A stretch of DNA of 64,000 nt from contig JAKSIP010000001.1 in the NCBI GenBank assembly GCA_024398715.1, positions 1 through 64,000 of the forward strand. Reading direction: 5' to 3'. The notes beneath the pieces are model-generated. The model was not told the origin of the DNA. It worked only from the letters and a program-made list of their open reading frames with translations, and ran no database searches. Of the stretch, positions 35,892 through 44,006 are shown piece by piece. The DNA comes from Bacteroidaceae bacterium (GTDB lineage Bacteria > Bacteroidota > Bacteroidia > Bacteroidales > Bacteroidaceae). Positions within the stretch are counted from its first letter, which is position 1; every line of letters starts with the position of its first letter. The translations under genes and the position numbers were made by a program.

Positions 35892-36989
35892 TTATTTGTC
35901 GCTTTTGCGACGGTTACAAGTACGGCATAGTATTTGGCAGTTATTTGCTATGGTGCGACCACCTTCTTTCCATGGAGTAATATGGTCGGCTTCCATCTGC
36001 TCTATCTCAAAATGCTTACCGCATATTTTACAGATACCATTCTGACGTTCATATACTTCACGCTTTGTGTTGTCATCAAAAGCACGTATTCCCAAATGAT
36101 GCTCATCGCCATCAAGGACAAACCAATATATCCCGGATTTTTTCTGAACGTCACTATCTTTCATTAAACGGGCAACTCCTTTTTCCAGTTCAGCGGCATC
36201 CAATCTTACATCTTTAAACCTGTTGTAGAGTTCGCCCCATGCTACACCTTTCATCTCTTTACGTTTTTTGGGAAATTTTGCCTTAACCCAATTTATGACG
36301 TTTTGAAAATAAAGCCATAGTTCATCGGCATTGGTATCATGCTGGTGTGCGGCCATATATGCCTCAATGTTGCCATCATTAAGCCAGGAGATTGCTGTTT
36401 CCAGATAATCCTGCCGTATTGGTGAGCCGCTCATATAGTCACTTCCTAAACGGTAGGCAACGCAACCAGTTTTACTGAACTTCTTTTTGGCCTCAGTGAC
36501 AAACGGACCGGAATATACGGCATTACGGATTTCCTGTTCGGTCAGTTTTTCACCGGCAATATTAATAGTTCGGAACCAATCCAGTTTTTCGCTGTCACTG
36601 CCGTTGCGGCAAATATATACCATAAGTTGGTAATTGTTGAATTCAGCCAGTTCATTAGAAGTGAGGTTGTCGCCTCCTTTTAACGTACCACCCCAATCAA
36701 CAAAAAAGTTCCCGCTCAGAAATTCACAAATGCTCATGGTGCGCTGTTGACCATCAAGCAGTTCAAATGTGCCGTCCTGGTTCTCAACCCAATACATTAC
36801 ATTGAGCGGAAAACCTTTGCGTATGCTTTCAATTACGGCTTTTTGCTGCTTTTCATTATAAACAAACTCACGTTGGTATTTGGGGCGGATGTTCAGTTTG
36901 CCACCATAGCCAAATACACCTTCTTCTTCGCTGTTGCTGAAGCCCGCATACAAATCACCAATGCGGATAGGGGTAAGTTCAATTTTCAT
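35892..36989 (-). CDS. DUF262 and HNH nuclease protein
   Basis: A 365-residue protein with an N-terminal DUF262 (ParB/GmrS-like NTPase) domain. RPKYQREFVYNEKQQKAVI and the catalytic-type motif LLDGQQRTMS (about 75-87) are clear. The C-terminal HNH nuclease has CKICG, ADHITPW and CRTCNRRKS (about 320-365). GmrSD/BrxU-like proteins of this build restrict modified or unmethylated phage DNA. Here the gene follows an adenine methyltransferase with a 4-nt overlap, so the pair reads as a restriction-modification-like defence operon. Confidence 0.88.
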   Translation of the reverse strand: MKIELTPIRIGDLYAGFSNSEEEGVFGYGGKLNIRPKYQREFVYNEKQQKAVIESIRKGFPLNVMYWVENQDGTFELLDGQQRTMSICEFLSGNFFVDWGGTLKGGDNLTSNELAEFNNYQLMVYICRNGSDSEKLDWFRTINIAGEKLTEQEIRNAVYSGPFVTEAKKKFSKTGCVAYRLGSDYMSGSPIRQDYLETAISWLNDGNIEAYMAAHQHDTNADELWLYFQNVINWVKAKFPKKRKEMKGVAWGELYNRFKDVRLDAAELEKGVARLMKDSDVQKKSGIYWFVLDGDEHHLGIRAFDDNTKREVYERQNGICKICGKHFEIEQMEADHITPWKEGGRTIANNCQILCRTCNRRKSDK

Positions 36990-38035
36990 ATTATTATTGT
37001 TTTTTTGCGGATTAATATTCGTGCGTAAATTTTTTGTCCGTTTACGTACGGATATCCATAATTATAGCCTTCAATTTTGGTGGTAGTCATTGCTCCAATA
37101 ATATCAAATTGATCTGGATTGTATTTACCAAGAAATGTAATTGGCACTCCCATTACGCCATTGTAATCCATTGGTATGTTTTCAATCCTTGAAACTTCAA
37201 TTGCGTCAAAGTTATCATATCTTGAATAGTCATCAGGTGAATAATGTTTGAACATATCAAGTTCTTCGTGACGCTTTTTATGGTCTAAGTTGGTAAACCA
37301 ACAAATATTACCCATACTGCGCCATTTTTGTCCAGTCTCGTCAATCCAGAAACGAACCGCTTTTTCTTCATAGTCTTGTGGAACTTTAAAAGCACAAAAC
37401 GATAATGTACTGCCAAGCCACATTATATTGTCTTTAATCAGTCTAAATATTTCTTTATAGGTTATTGCATTTTGATTTCCAATAATCAAAAATTGTTTTT
37501 TGTATTCAACAAGTTGCGCAACGTATTCGCGGAATAGGGAGAATGGGGGATTGGTAACTACGATGTCAGCTTCTTTTAGCAGTTCAATACATTCTGCTGA
37601 GCGGAAATCGCCATTACCGTTCAGAGTTGTTAGAATATTGCTGTTGTTTTTGAGAAGCAGTTCCACATCGGTCAGGTCTGTAGCACCGTCACCGTTGACA
37701 TCGGGTACCTGTGTAATTACAATTTTGTGCGGAACGCGGGTCTTCTGCTGTTTGCCCTGCGGGTCTTCAGGGTCAGTCAGACATAATTGTGAACCTGCAA
37801 CAGGTGAACCATTATAACAGGTACAAATCAGTTTTTTCAGTCCTAAAGAGTTGAAATTTAGCGCAAAGTACTTGAAGAAATTGCTTTCGTAAGGGTCATC
37901 ACAATTGCAGAATACCGTTTTGCCTGCAAAGTGTGGTCGGTAGTGCTTGAGTTCGTTTGCAATGTCACTGAGTTGTGTATAAAACTCGTCTTTCTTTGCC
38001 CTGTTGGCGGCGTGAAGGTTGCTGTTACCTGCCAT
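36986..38035 (-). CDS. EcoRI-family adenine-specific DNA methyltransferase
   Basis: A 349-residue N6-adenine methyltransferase of the EcoRI methylase family. The catalytic NPPF lies at residues 162-165 in IVVTNPPFSLFREYV. The N-terminal AANRAKKDEFYTQLSDIANEL and VFCNCDDPYESNFFKYF blocks are typical. Residues 112-123 (DVNGDGATDLTD) form a perfect EF-hand/dockerin-like loop upstream of the catalytic motif. The ATG at 38035 is chosen over a longer frame. It would protect host sites from the downstream DUF262-HNH nuclease; the recognition site is unknown. Confidence 0.88.
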   Translation of the reverse strand: MAGNSNLHAANRAKKDEFYTQLSDIANELKHYRPHFAGKTVFCNCDDPYESNFFKYFALNFNSLGLKKLICTCYNGSPVAGSQLCLTDPEDPQGKQQKTRVPHKIVITQVPDVNGDGATDLTDVELLLKNNSNILTTLNGNGDFRSAECIELLKEADIVVTNPPFSLFREYVAQLVEYKKQFLIIGNQNAITYKEIFRLIKDNIMWLGSTLSFCAFKVPQDYEEKAVRFWIDETGQKWRSMGNICWFTNLDHKKRHEELDMFKHYSPDDYSRYDNFDAIEVSRIENIPMDYNGVMGVPITFLGKYNPDQFDIIGAMTTTKIEGYNYGYPYVNGQKIYARILIRKKTIII

Positions 38036-38116
38036 AGTAATTGATAATTCTGCACAAACTATCAATCATTTGAACCGGGCAAAAAAGTGTAAAAGGAAGG
38101 CGTGAACCTTTCTACT

Positions 38117-38289
38117 CACATTCACGAGGAGCGTCGGATGAACCCCGCCTGTCTATATAGATCAGCCCACGCCTATGGCGTAAGCATTAACACTTACATA
38201 GACAGTACGGAACAACCTGTGCTTCCGTGAATTTGCTTTATTCCGATTATTCTAAACAATCAGTTTCCGACGCTTTTTGTTTGAATGTG
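38117..38289. ncRNA. Candidate structured RNA (or DNA) element
   Basis: About 173 nt that fold into a closed multi-branch structure. Outer stems are CACATTCA (38117-38124)/TGAATGTG (38282-38289) and AGCGTCGGA (38130-38138)/TCCGACGCT (38266-38274). Inside are CTGTCTAT/ATAGACAG (38149-38205), ACGCC/GGCGT, GTAAG/CTTAC and ACGGAA/TTCCGT (38207-38228). The 3' outer stem is followed on the plus strand by TTTTTGTTT, as in an intrinsic terminator, favouring a plus-strand RNA. A minus-strand 5' UTR of the methyltransferase is the alternative. It lies in a 455-bp gap between the methyltransferase and the YafQ-type toxin genes. Confidence 0.6.
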
Positions 38290-38490
38290 AATAATAGCTA
38301 ATGCGTTATGTATTAATATTTTACCTAAAGTCTATTTACCTAAAGTTTTATCTATCTAAAGTTATGTTTGTTATATGCAATTATCATCTAAGCGGAATCC
38401 TGTTCTAGAATGCTTTGCAATATTACTAAAAAATTGTGTTATATTCGATATAGGTGTATGCCTATATTTATTGAAATAGTCAATATTGTT

Positions 38491-38763
38491 TCATTTGAAA
38501 AGCTCAGAATGTGTTCCAAGTCTTAATAGTTTGATTGTTTTCTCAGTTTTGTCAATCCAAATAAGAAGGAAGTCACTTTCTATATGACATTCAATGGCTC
38601 CGCTGTACTCTCCCTTTAACGGATGTGGATTATGTTCTTTCGGAACAATCCCGGATTTTTCCAAGTAATTGATTATACGTTTTAATTCTTGGAGTTTTTT
38701 CTTGTCATGAGAGTATCTTTTAAGGTCTTTTTGAAACCTTGAACTCTGTTCAATGATAAACAT
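38491..38763 (-). CDS. YafQ-family mRNA interferase toxin
   Basis: A 90-residue RelE-superfamily toxin of the YafQ type. HPLKGEYSGAIECHIESDFL and LLIWI carry the family His/Asp residues, and the C-terminus LLRLGTHSELF supplies the final catalytic His and Phe. It should cut mRNA on the ribosome. It follows its antitoxin gene with a 1-nt gap. Confidence 0.88.
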   Translation of the reverse strand: MFIIEQSSRFQKDLKRYSHDKKKLQELKRIINYLEKSGIVPKEHNPHPLKGEYSGAIECHIESDFLLIWIDKTEKTIKLLRLGTHSELFK

Positions 38764-38764
38764 A

Positions 38765-39019
38765 TTATAATTTTGATATCATTGAATCTAATTCTGCCAT
38801 ATCAAAGCGGTCCATTTTTTTTCCACTGCGGGCCTCTTCAATAGCTTCAATAGTCTCTTCATTTGGCTCAAAATATGCAGCGTCAAAAAGAATTGTCTCA
38901 ACATAGTTGTTAAGACTTCTGTTGTTGCGTTTGGCAAGTGAGCGGAGTTTTTTCAGCAAGTCACTATTCAGTCTGAAAGATGTTGTAGTCTTTTCTGTAG
39001 TCAGAGTAGTTGCATTCAT
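38765..39019 (-). CDS. RelB/DinJ-like antitoxin
   Basis: An 84-residue protein with a ribbon-helix-helix N-terminus (TTTSFRLNSDLLKKLRSLAK) and an acidic tail. I chose the ATG at 39019; a longer frame to 39079 runs toward the repeat. Part of this gene (38930-38949) recurs as a 20-bp scrap at 33004-33023. It pairs with the YafQ-like toxin. Confidence 0.82.
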   Translation of the reverse strand: MNATTLTTEKTTTSFRLNSDLLKKLRSLAKRNNRSLNNYVETILFDAAYFEPNEETIEAIEEARSGKKMDRFDMAELDSMISKL

Positions 39020-39069
39020 AATAATACCATTTGCAATATTTTGTATTGCAAATATAATGCATTTACATA

Positions 39070-39555
39070 TTAATATCAAGAGAAATCAACAAATTCTGAC
39101 AATATACAAAAAATGGCAGTACCTGTCCGCTGTTTACCAAATAAAAAGGAGTCCTGAAATTCGGGACTCCTTATTTATTTATGGGGTGTTAACTTTACTA
39201 TCAGGTGTTACTTGCCAAGAAGGGACTTGGCAACCTGAACGCATTCGTTGGCATCGGCAGTATAGGCATCGGCACCAACCTGAGCGGCAAATGCGGCATT
39301 GAGCGGAGCACCGCCAACCATTATCTTGAGAGTATCCCTTAGACCGGAGTTCTTTACCGCCTCAATAACATCCTTCATATAGTTCATTGTGGTGGTGAGC
39401 AGCGCGGAAAGGCACAGAATCTGCGGTTGCTGTTCCTTGACAGCTGCAACAAATTTGTCGGAATCGACATTGATTCCAAGATTGACAACTTCAAAACCGG
39501 AACCTTCAAGCATGGAAGCTACAAGGTTTTTGCCTATATCGTGCAGGTCTCCTTT
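39070..39555. repeat. Direct repeat, right copy (inside intact corrinoid gene)
   Basis: This 486-bp segment is the partner of 33022-33507. It contains the 3' part of the corrinoid gene (codons 96-210), its stop and the downstream hairpin. Sequence continues into the intact gene on one side and toward the antitoxin on the other. Confidence 0.92.
39148..39175 (-). terminator. Terminator after the corrinoid gene
   Basis: AAGGAGTCC and GGACTCCTT form a perfect stem around CTGAAATTCG, with T-rich sequence on the minus-strand exit side (TTTTTATTTGG) and A/T-rich sequence on the other. The same hairpin is present in the left repeat copy near 33100-33126. Confidence 0.75.
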
Positions 39556-39840
39556 GACGGTCCCTATTACCACTTTGCCGCATGATATGCTGGTATCGCC
39601 GGCAAGCATTGGCTTGAGCAGATCAAGACAACCTTTCATGGCACGTGCACTCATAAGCAGATTTGGCACGAATGCCTTGCCTTCTCCAAAACGTGCACCT
39701 ATTATTTCCATACCTTTAATAAGGTAATCGCTGATGATAGACTGTGGGGTAAGTCCTGCTTCAAGAGCCTCTTTTGATGCAGCTACGGCATCTTCCATTT
39801 TTCCGGCTACAACGGCATCGGTAAGTTTCTGAAAATCCAT
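39208..39840 (-). CDS. Corrinoid (cobalamin-binding) methyl carrier protein, MtaC/MtbC-like
   Basis: A 210-residue corrinoid protein. Residues 1-80 form the helical cap domain (MDFQKLTDAVVAGKMED, GMEIIGARFGEGKAFVPNLL). Residues 88-210 form the B12-binding Rossmann domain with the DxHxxG motif DLHDIG (axial ligand His100), SALLTTTMNYM and VGGAPLN. Such proteins carry a methyl group between a substrate-specific methyltransferase (MT1) and an acceptor methyltransferase (MT2). The two UroD-type proteins at 19426 and 25694 are candidates for these roles. I chose the ATG at 39840; a longer frame exists but lacks family resemblance. Its 3' half is duplicated at 33022-33507. Confidence 0.93.
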   Translation of the reverse strand: MDFQKLTDAVVAGKMEDAVAASKEALEAGLTPQSIISDYLIKGMEIIGARFGEGKAFVPNLLMSARAMKGCLDLLKPMLAGDTSISCGKVVIGTVKGDLHDIGKNLVASMLEGSGFEVVNLGINVDSDKFVAAVKEQQPQILCLSALLTTTMNYMKDVIEAVKNSGLRDTLKIMVGGAPLNAAFAAQVGADAYTADANECVQVAKSLLGK

Positions 39841-40018
39841 TTGGTTATTTGTTGTTTTAATATTTATCGGACGCAATTTTGTATTGTGTAGAATTCTGCT
39901 CTGAAAATTTTTCTGCAATATTACTAAAAAATATGGAGTGATTTATATTTTTAACGATATACATATTAAAAAATGTGAATAATGTTTGTTTTTGATAGTT
40001 CTGAATTAAACAGTATAG

Positions 40019-40026
40019 TAATTTTG
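40019..40026 (+). promoter_or_regulatory. -7 box upstream of the outer-membrane protein gene
   Basis: TAATTTTG fits TAnnTTTG; a TTTG at 39991-39994 lies 24 nt upstream, slightly far. The leader would be about 80 nt. Confidence 0.5.
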
Positions 40027-40110
40027 CAGTCAAAAATTTCGGCTTGTAGAAATGTTACAGGCTATAGCGTTTTTCAGTTAAATTTTAATATTTAGATTCG
40101 TCAAAGATAA

Positions 40111-42005
40111 ATGAAAAAATCCTTTTCTGCACTGCTTCTGTTATTATTGTTTCCGTTAGCAGTTTTTCCACAGCAAAGAGGTAGTAACAAGTATGATTTG
40201 AAAGGTGTTGCAATAGACGCTGACAATTCCGAACCGTTGTCAATAGCCGCTGTCCAGTTGTTGGAATCGAAAGACAGTATGCTGGTAAAGGGTGTCGTGT
40301 CGGAACTTGACGGTTCTTTTGAATTCAAAGATTTGAAACAGGGAAGCTATATTCTTGAGATTTCCTACATTGGTTACAAGGATTATACGCAGAACCTGAA
40401 ATTTGACGATAATACTCCAAAGGTTACGGATCTTAAGATTATCAAAGTCAAACCGGACAGCAAAATGCTTGAAGGTGTGGAAATTACCGCAAAAGTACCG
40501 AAAGTTGAGGCTGTTGCAGATACCATGATGTTCAATGCCGCTGCCTATCGTGTTGCAGAGGGTGCTACAATTCAGGAACTTATCAAGAAGCTGCCGGGTG
40601 TTGAAGTCGATGCCGACGGCGGACTGAAAGTAAACGGCAAGAGTGTATCACAGATTCTTATCAACGGAAAAGAGTTCCTTACAAATGATATCGAAACTCT
40701 GCTCAAGAACCTTCCTGCAGATTTGGTTGACCGTGTGAAAACTTACGAAAAACAGAGTGACCAGGCACGAATAACCGGTATTGATGACGGCGAGGAACAG
40801 ACTGTACTTGATTTGCAGGTCAAGCAGGAAATGATTGGCGGTTTTATAGGAACCATGGATTTTGCATATGGTAACGATTATAAGGACAATCATCTGTACC
40901 AGGGAAGACTTGTCTTGAACCGTTTTACCGACAAACATTCCTTTACTGTTATGGGCAATGCAAATAATGTCATAGACCAGGGTATTGGAAACGGAGGCCG
41001 GCAGTATGGCAACAACTACGGACAGAACACCATGCAGTCCATTGACGGTAACTATTCTTTTGAAAACGAAAAATTGGAAATCAACGGAAATGCAGGCTTT
41101 ACGCATAATGAAAATGATTACCGCACAAGCGGCTCAAGCGAAAGCTTTTTGTACGGAACAAAAAGTTATTCCAACAATACAAACAAATACATTAACGGCT
41201 CATTCAATTTCTACACCAACTTCTATATTGAAGTAAGGCCTGATTCTTTGACAAATATCATTATTCGTCCTAATTTCAATATTTCCAGAGGAGATAACAA
41301 TTCCAAATCGGCATCGGCCACATTCAACGATGATCCGTTCCAGTACACTGAGAATCCGCTTGATACGGCTGCGTGGGTATCGCCTTATGACACCATTAGA
41401 GTAAACCGTAATGAGGGACAGTCCAGAAACGAGTCAAGCAACATGTCCGGCGGCGCTTCCGTCCAGTTTAACCGAAGATTGGGAAAACCCGGACGAAATC
41501 TGACATTGCGTCTGGCCGGAGATTTCAACAATAGCCAGAATGACGGTTTTTCTTTGAATACTACAGATTATTATCAGCTGGCACGCACATTGGGATACGA
41601 TACTGTAAACGTGCGCAACCGTTATACAAACACTCCGTCTTCCCGTTACAACATGAGCGCACAGATTATGTATTCCGAACCATTGTTCAAGAATGCATAT
41701 CTGCAATTCCGTTACAATGTCAACTACAACAAGAACTGGAGTGACAACCGGACATACGAGTTCGGTACAACAGGTACCTTTGGCTATCTGCCGGATGATT
41801 ACGAGAATTACATTGATTCAACCATAAGCAAGTATTCCAGTTATACTACATTCCGTCATAATTTTGAACTGACATTCCGCATGAACCGTGAAAAATTCAA
41901 TTTGAATGCGGGTGTACGTTTCCAGCCTACAAACACTCTGTTGAAATATGTTCAGGGTCAGAGTTATTCATTGCGCAAAACAATGTATAATTTCTATCCT
42001 ACGTT
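40111..42005 (+). other. N-terminal and plug part of the OMP gene (sub-feature)
   Basis: Within the 40111-43005 gene, residues about 28-105 form a carboxypeptidase-regulatory-like beta-sandwich (DLKGVAIDADNSEPLSIAAV to ISYIGYKDYTQNL). Residues about 125-230 form a TonB-dependent receptor plug-like domain (ATIQELIKKLPGVEVDADGG, ILINGKEFLTND). The barrel begins after that. Confidence 0.7.
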
Positions 42006-43005
42006 GCGTTTTGAATATGAATTCAACAAAACAACGGAACTTACAATACGTTACAACGGTTCAACAAGTCAGCCAAGCATGGTGGATCTTCTTGATATTG
42101 AAGACAGAACCAATCCGTTGTATATTACCAAGGGTAATGCTGACCTGGTTCCTTCTTTTACAAGTACCCTGACTGCAGATTTCAACACATACAATACTGA
42201 AACGGAAAACTCCTTTTATGTGTATGCAAATTTCCGTAACACGCAGAACAGCATAAGCAGGGTAGTTGAGTATAATCCTGAAACCGGTGGTACAATATCC
42301 CAGACCAAGAACATCAACGGCAACTGGAACGTATTCGGTATGTTTGGCGGTAACATCACATTCCCCGATGACAGGTTCTCTTTCCATACATACACCAATC
42401 TGTACTACAATCATCAGGTAGGGTATCAGTATCTTACTCAGACTCACGAGAATATCAAAAGTACAACACGCTCATTTACTCCAAGTGAAGATCTCCAGTT
42501 TACTTTCAGAGACGATAACTGGGACGTTACTCTTCTTGGCAATGCATCCTGGAACCATTCAAAGAATGATATAAACCAGACCAATCTGAATACATGGAAC
42601 TATGCATATGGCGTAAGTGGAAGCGTCCAGTTGCCATGGAGCATGTCTTTGTATACAGATTTTGTCTGCAACAGCCGTCGCGGTTACAGCGATGCCCAGT
42701 ATAACACCAATGAATATATATGGAACGCCCAGGTTTCCAAAAGATTCCTCAGAAATAACGTGGCCATGATATCATTGCAGTTCTTCGATATACTTGGCCA
42801 GCGTAAGAACTATCAGAGAAACGTGACTGCAACAAGCCGTAATGAGACATTCTACAATGCAATAAACCAATACTTCCTGGTTCATTTTGTATATGACCTG
42901 AATATTTTCAATGGAAAAATCATATACGGGGACGAGGATATGGCATCGCGTTCAGAGGAACTTCTGCGTCAGAATGACAGAAAGATGCGCCGTCGCCGCT
43001 GGTAA
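40111..43005 (+). CDS. Outer-membrane beta-barrel (TonB receptor-like) protein
   Basis: A 964-residue outer-membrane protein with signal peptide (about 1-20), an N-terminal CarboxypepD_reg-like domain, a plug domain and a large barrel of the OMP_b-brl_3 type. It lacks a SusC-style partner SusD gene, so it is not an obvious polysaccharide importer pair. Members of this group occur with secreted enzymes and peptidases; the ligand is unknown. The C-terminal RRRRW-like basic tail follows the last strands. The gene sits between the corrinoid gene (divergent) and two alpha/beta hydrolases. Confidence 0.88.
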   Translation: MKKSFSALLLLLLFPLAVFPQQRGSNKYDLKGVAIDADNSEPLSIAAVQLLESKDSMLVKGVVSELDGSFEFKDLKQGSYILEISYIGYKDYTQNLKFDDNTPKVTDLKIIKVKPDSKMLEGVEITAKVPKVEAVADTMMFNAAAYRVAEGATIQELIKKLPGVEVDADGGLKVNGKSVSQILINGKEFLTNDIETLLKNLPADLVDRVKTYEKQSDQARITGIDDGEEQTVLDLQVKQEMIGGFIGTMDFAYGNDYKDNHLYQGRLVLNRFTDKHSFTVMGNANNVIDQGIGNGGRQYGNNYGQNTMQSIDGNYSFENEKLEINGNAGFTHNENDYRTSGSSESFLYGTKSYSNNTNKYINGSFNFYTNFYIEVRPDSLTNIIIRPNFNISRGDNNSKSASATFNDDPFQYTENPLDTAAWVSPYDTIRVNRNEGQSRNESSNMSGGASVQFNRRLGKPGRNLTLRLAGDFNNSQNDGFSLNTTDYYQLARTLGYDTVNVRNRYTNTPSSRYNMSAQIMYSEPLFKNAYLQFRYNVNYNKNWSDNRTYEFGTTGTFGYLPDDYENYIDSTISKYSSYTTFRHNFELTFRMNREKFNLNAGVRFQPTNTLLKYVQGQSYSLRKTMYNFYPTLRFEYEFNKTTELTIRYNGSTSQPSMVDLLDIEDRTNPLYITKGNADLVPSFTSTLTADFNTYNTETENSFYVYANFRNTQNSISRVVEYNPETGGTISQTKNINGNWNVFGMFGGNITFPDDRFSFHTYTNLYYNHQVGYQYLTQTHENIKSTTRSFTPSEDLQFTFRDDNWDVTLLGNASWNHSKNDINQTNLNTWNYAYGVSGSVQLPWSMSLYTDFVCNSRRGYSDAQYNTNEYIWNAQVSKRFLRNNVAMISLQFFDILGQRKNYQRNVTATSRNETFYNAINQYFLVHFVYDLNIFNGKIIYGDEDMASRSEELLRQNDRKMRRRRW

Positions 43006-43114
43006 GAGTGTGATATAAGCGCTACGGAATTTTATTTGTGAAAAACAGTCTTGTTTATATATTATTTGTTATATTCGCAATTCAAACATTGAGAATACTA
43101 ATAACAAATATTAT

Positions 43115-44005
43115 ATGAATAGGTTCAGATTTTCTTTCAGTGCATTGGCACTGTCATTGTGTTCGTTGATGGCATTCGCCCAGTTCCCCGGTGGAGGATT
43201 CCCGGGAGGTGGCCAGCAGAGTATTCCTGAAGGTGCTACAAAAATAATGCTTTGGGGCAAAGGAAAGAACAAAGCACCTAATGACAATCACACAACAGAC
43301 CCTCGTGACATCGGTTTTGAACCGTTCATAAATGTGTACCCGGCAAAAAATCCGAACGGACTGGCAGTATTGTGTCTGCCTGGAGGCGGTTATGCAATGC
43401 TTTCAAAGAGTCATGAAGGGTATAACCATGCACCATGGTTCAATGAACAGGGAATAACGTTTGTTCTTCTTGAATACCGTTTGCCGCATTCATATTACCA
43501 GGTACCGTTAAGCGATGTGCATCGCGCCATGCGCATTGTCAAGGAGCATGCGGAAGAGTGGGGTATCAGTAAACTTGGTGTTATGGGTTCAAGTGCCGGA
43601 GGACATCTGGCATCGACTGCTGCAACACATTACGATTCTGACACCCGTCCTGATTTCCAGATATTGTTCTATCCGGTAATATCTATGGATAAGTCAATTA
43701 CCCATTTGAGTTCACATGATCTGCTGCTTGGCGCAGATGCATCAGAGGAACTTGAAAAAGAGTACAGCAATAATCTTAAAGTAAATGCACAGACCCCGCC
43801 CGCATTCATTATTCACTCTTCTGACGATAATCTTGTTCCGGTAAAGAATTCGTTGCTCTATTATGAGGCTCTTGTAGCAAACAAGGTATCTGCAACATTG
43901 CAGATATATCCGGTCGGCGGTCACGGATACGGATGCGGAGACTGGTTCCCATACAAGAAAGAGATGCTTGCAACACTGGCAAAATGGCTGGATACTCAAA
44001 AGTGA
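43115..44005 (+). CDS. Secreted alpha/beta hydrolase, acetyl-xylan esterase-like
   Basis: A 296-residue secreted esterase of the BD-FAE/acetyl-xylan-esterase type. A signal peptide (to about residue 22) is followed by a Gly/Pro-rich linker. The oxyanion block is VLCLPGGGYAML, the nucleophile motif is GVMGSSAGGH, and the catalytic Asp and His lie in SSDDNLVP and VGGHGYG. Expected substrates are acylated sugars such as acetylated xylan. It precedes a lipoprotein hydrolase by 1 nt. Confidence 0.86.
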   Translation: MNRFRFSFSALALSLCSLMAFAQFPGGGFPGGGQQSIPEGATKIMLWGKGKNKAPNDNHTTDPRDIGFEPFINVYPAKNPNGLAVLCLPGGGYAMLSKSHEGYNHAPWFNEQGITFVLLEYRLPHSYYQVPLSDVHRAMRIVKEHAEEWGISKLGVMGSSAGGHLASTAATHYDSDTRPDFQILFYPVISMDKSITHLSSHDLLLGADASEELEKEYSNNLKVNAQTPPAFIIHSSDDNLVPVKNSLLYYEALVANKVSATLQIYPVGGHGYGCGDWFPYKKEMLATLAKWLDTQK

Positions 44006-44006
44006 T

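Noticed and set aside
38117..38289. Retron or group II intron RNA
   Set aside because: No reverse transcriptase gene is anywhere near and no domain V-like hairpin is seen.
33508..39069. Integrative element with integrase
   Set aside because: No integrase, relaxase or transposase gene is present; only the direct repeats suggest integration.
40111..43005. SusC-type importer of a polysaccharide utilisation locus
   Set aside because: No SusD-like gene is adjacent and the barrel resembles the other OMP family, so a classical SusCD pair is not claimed.
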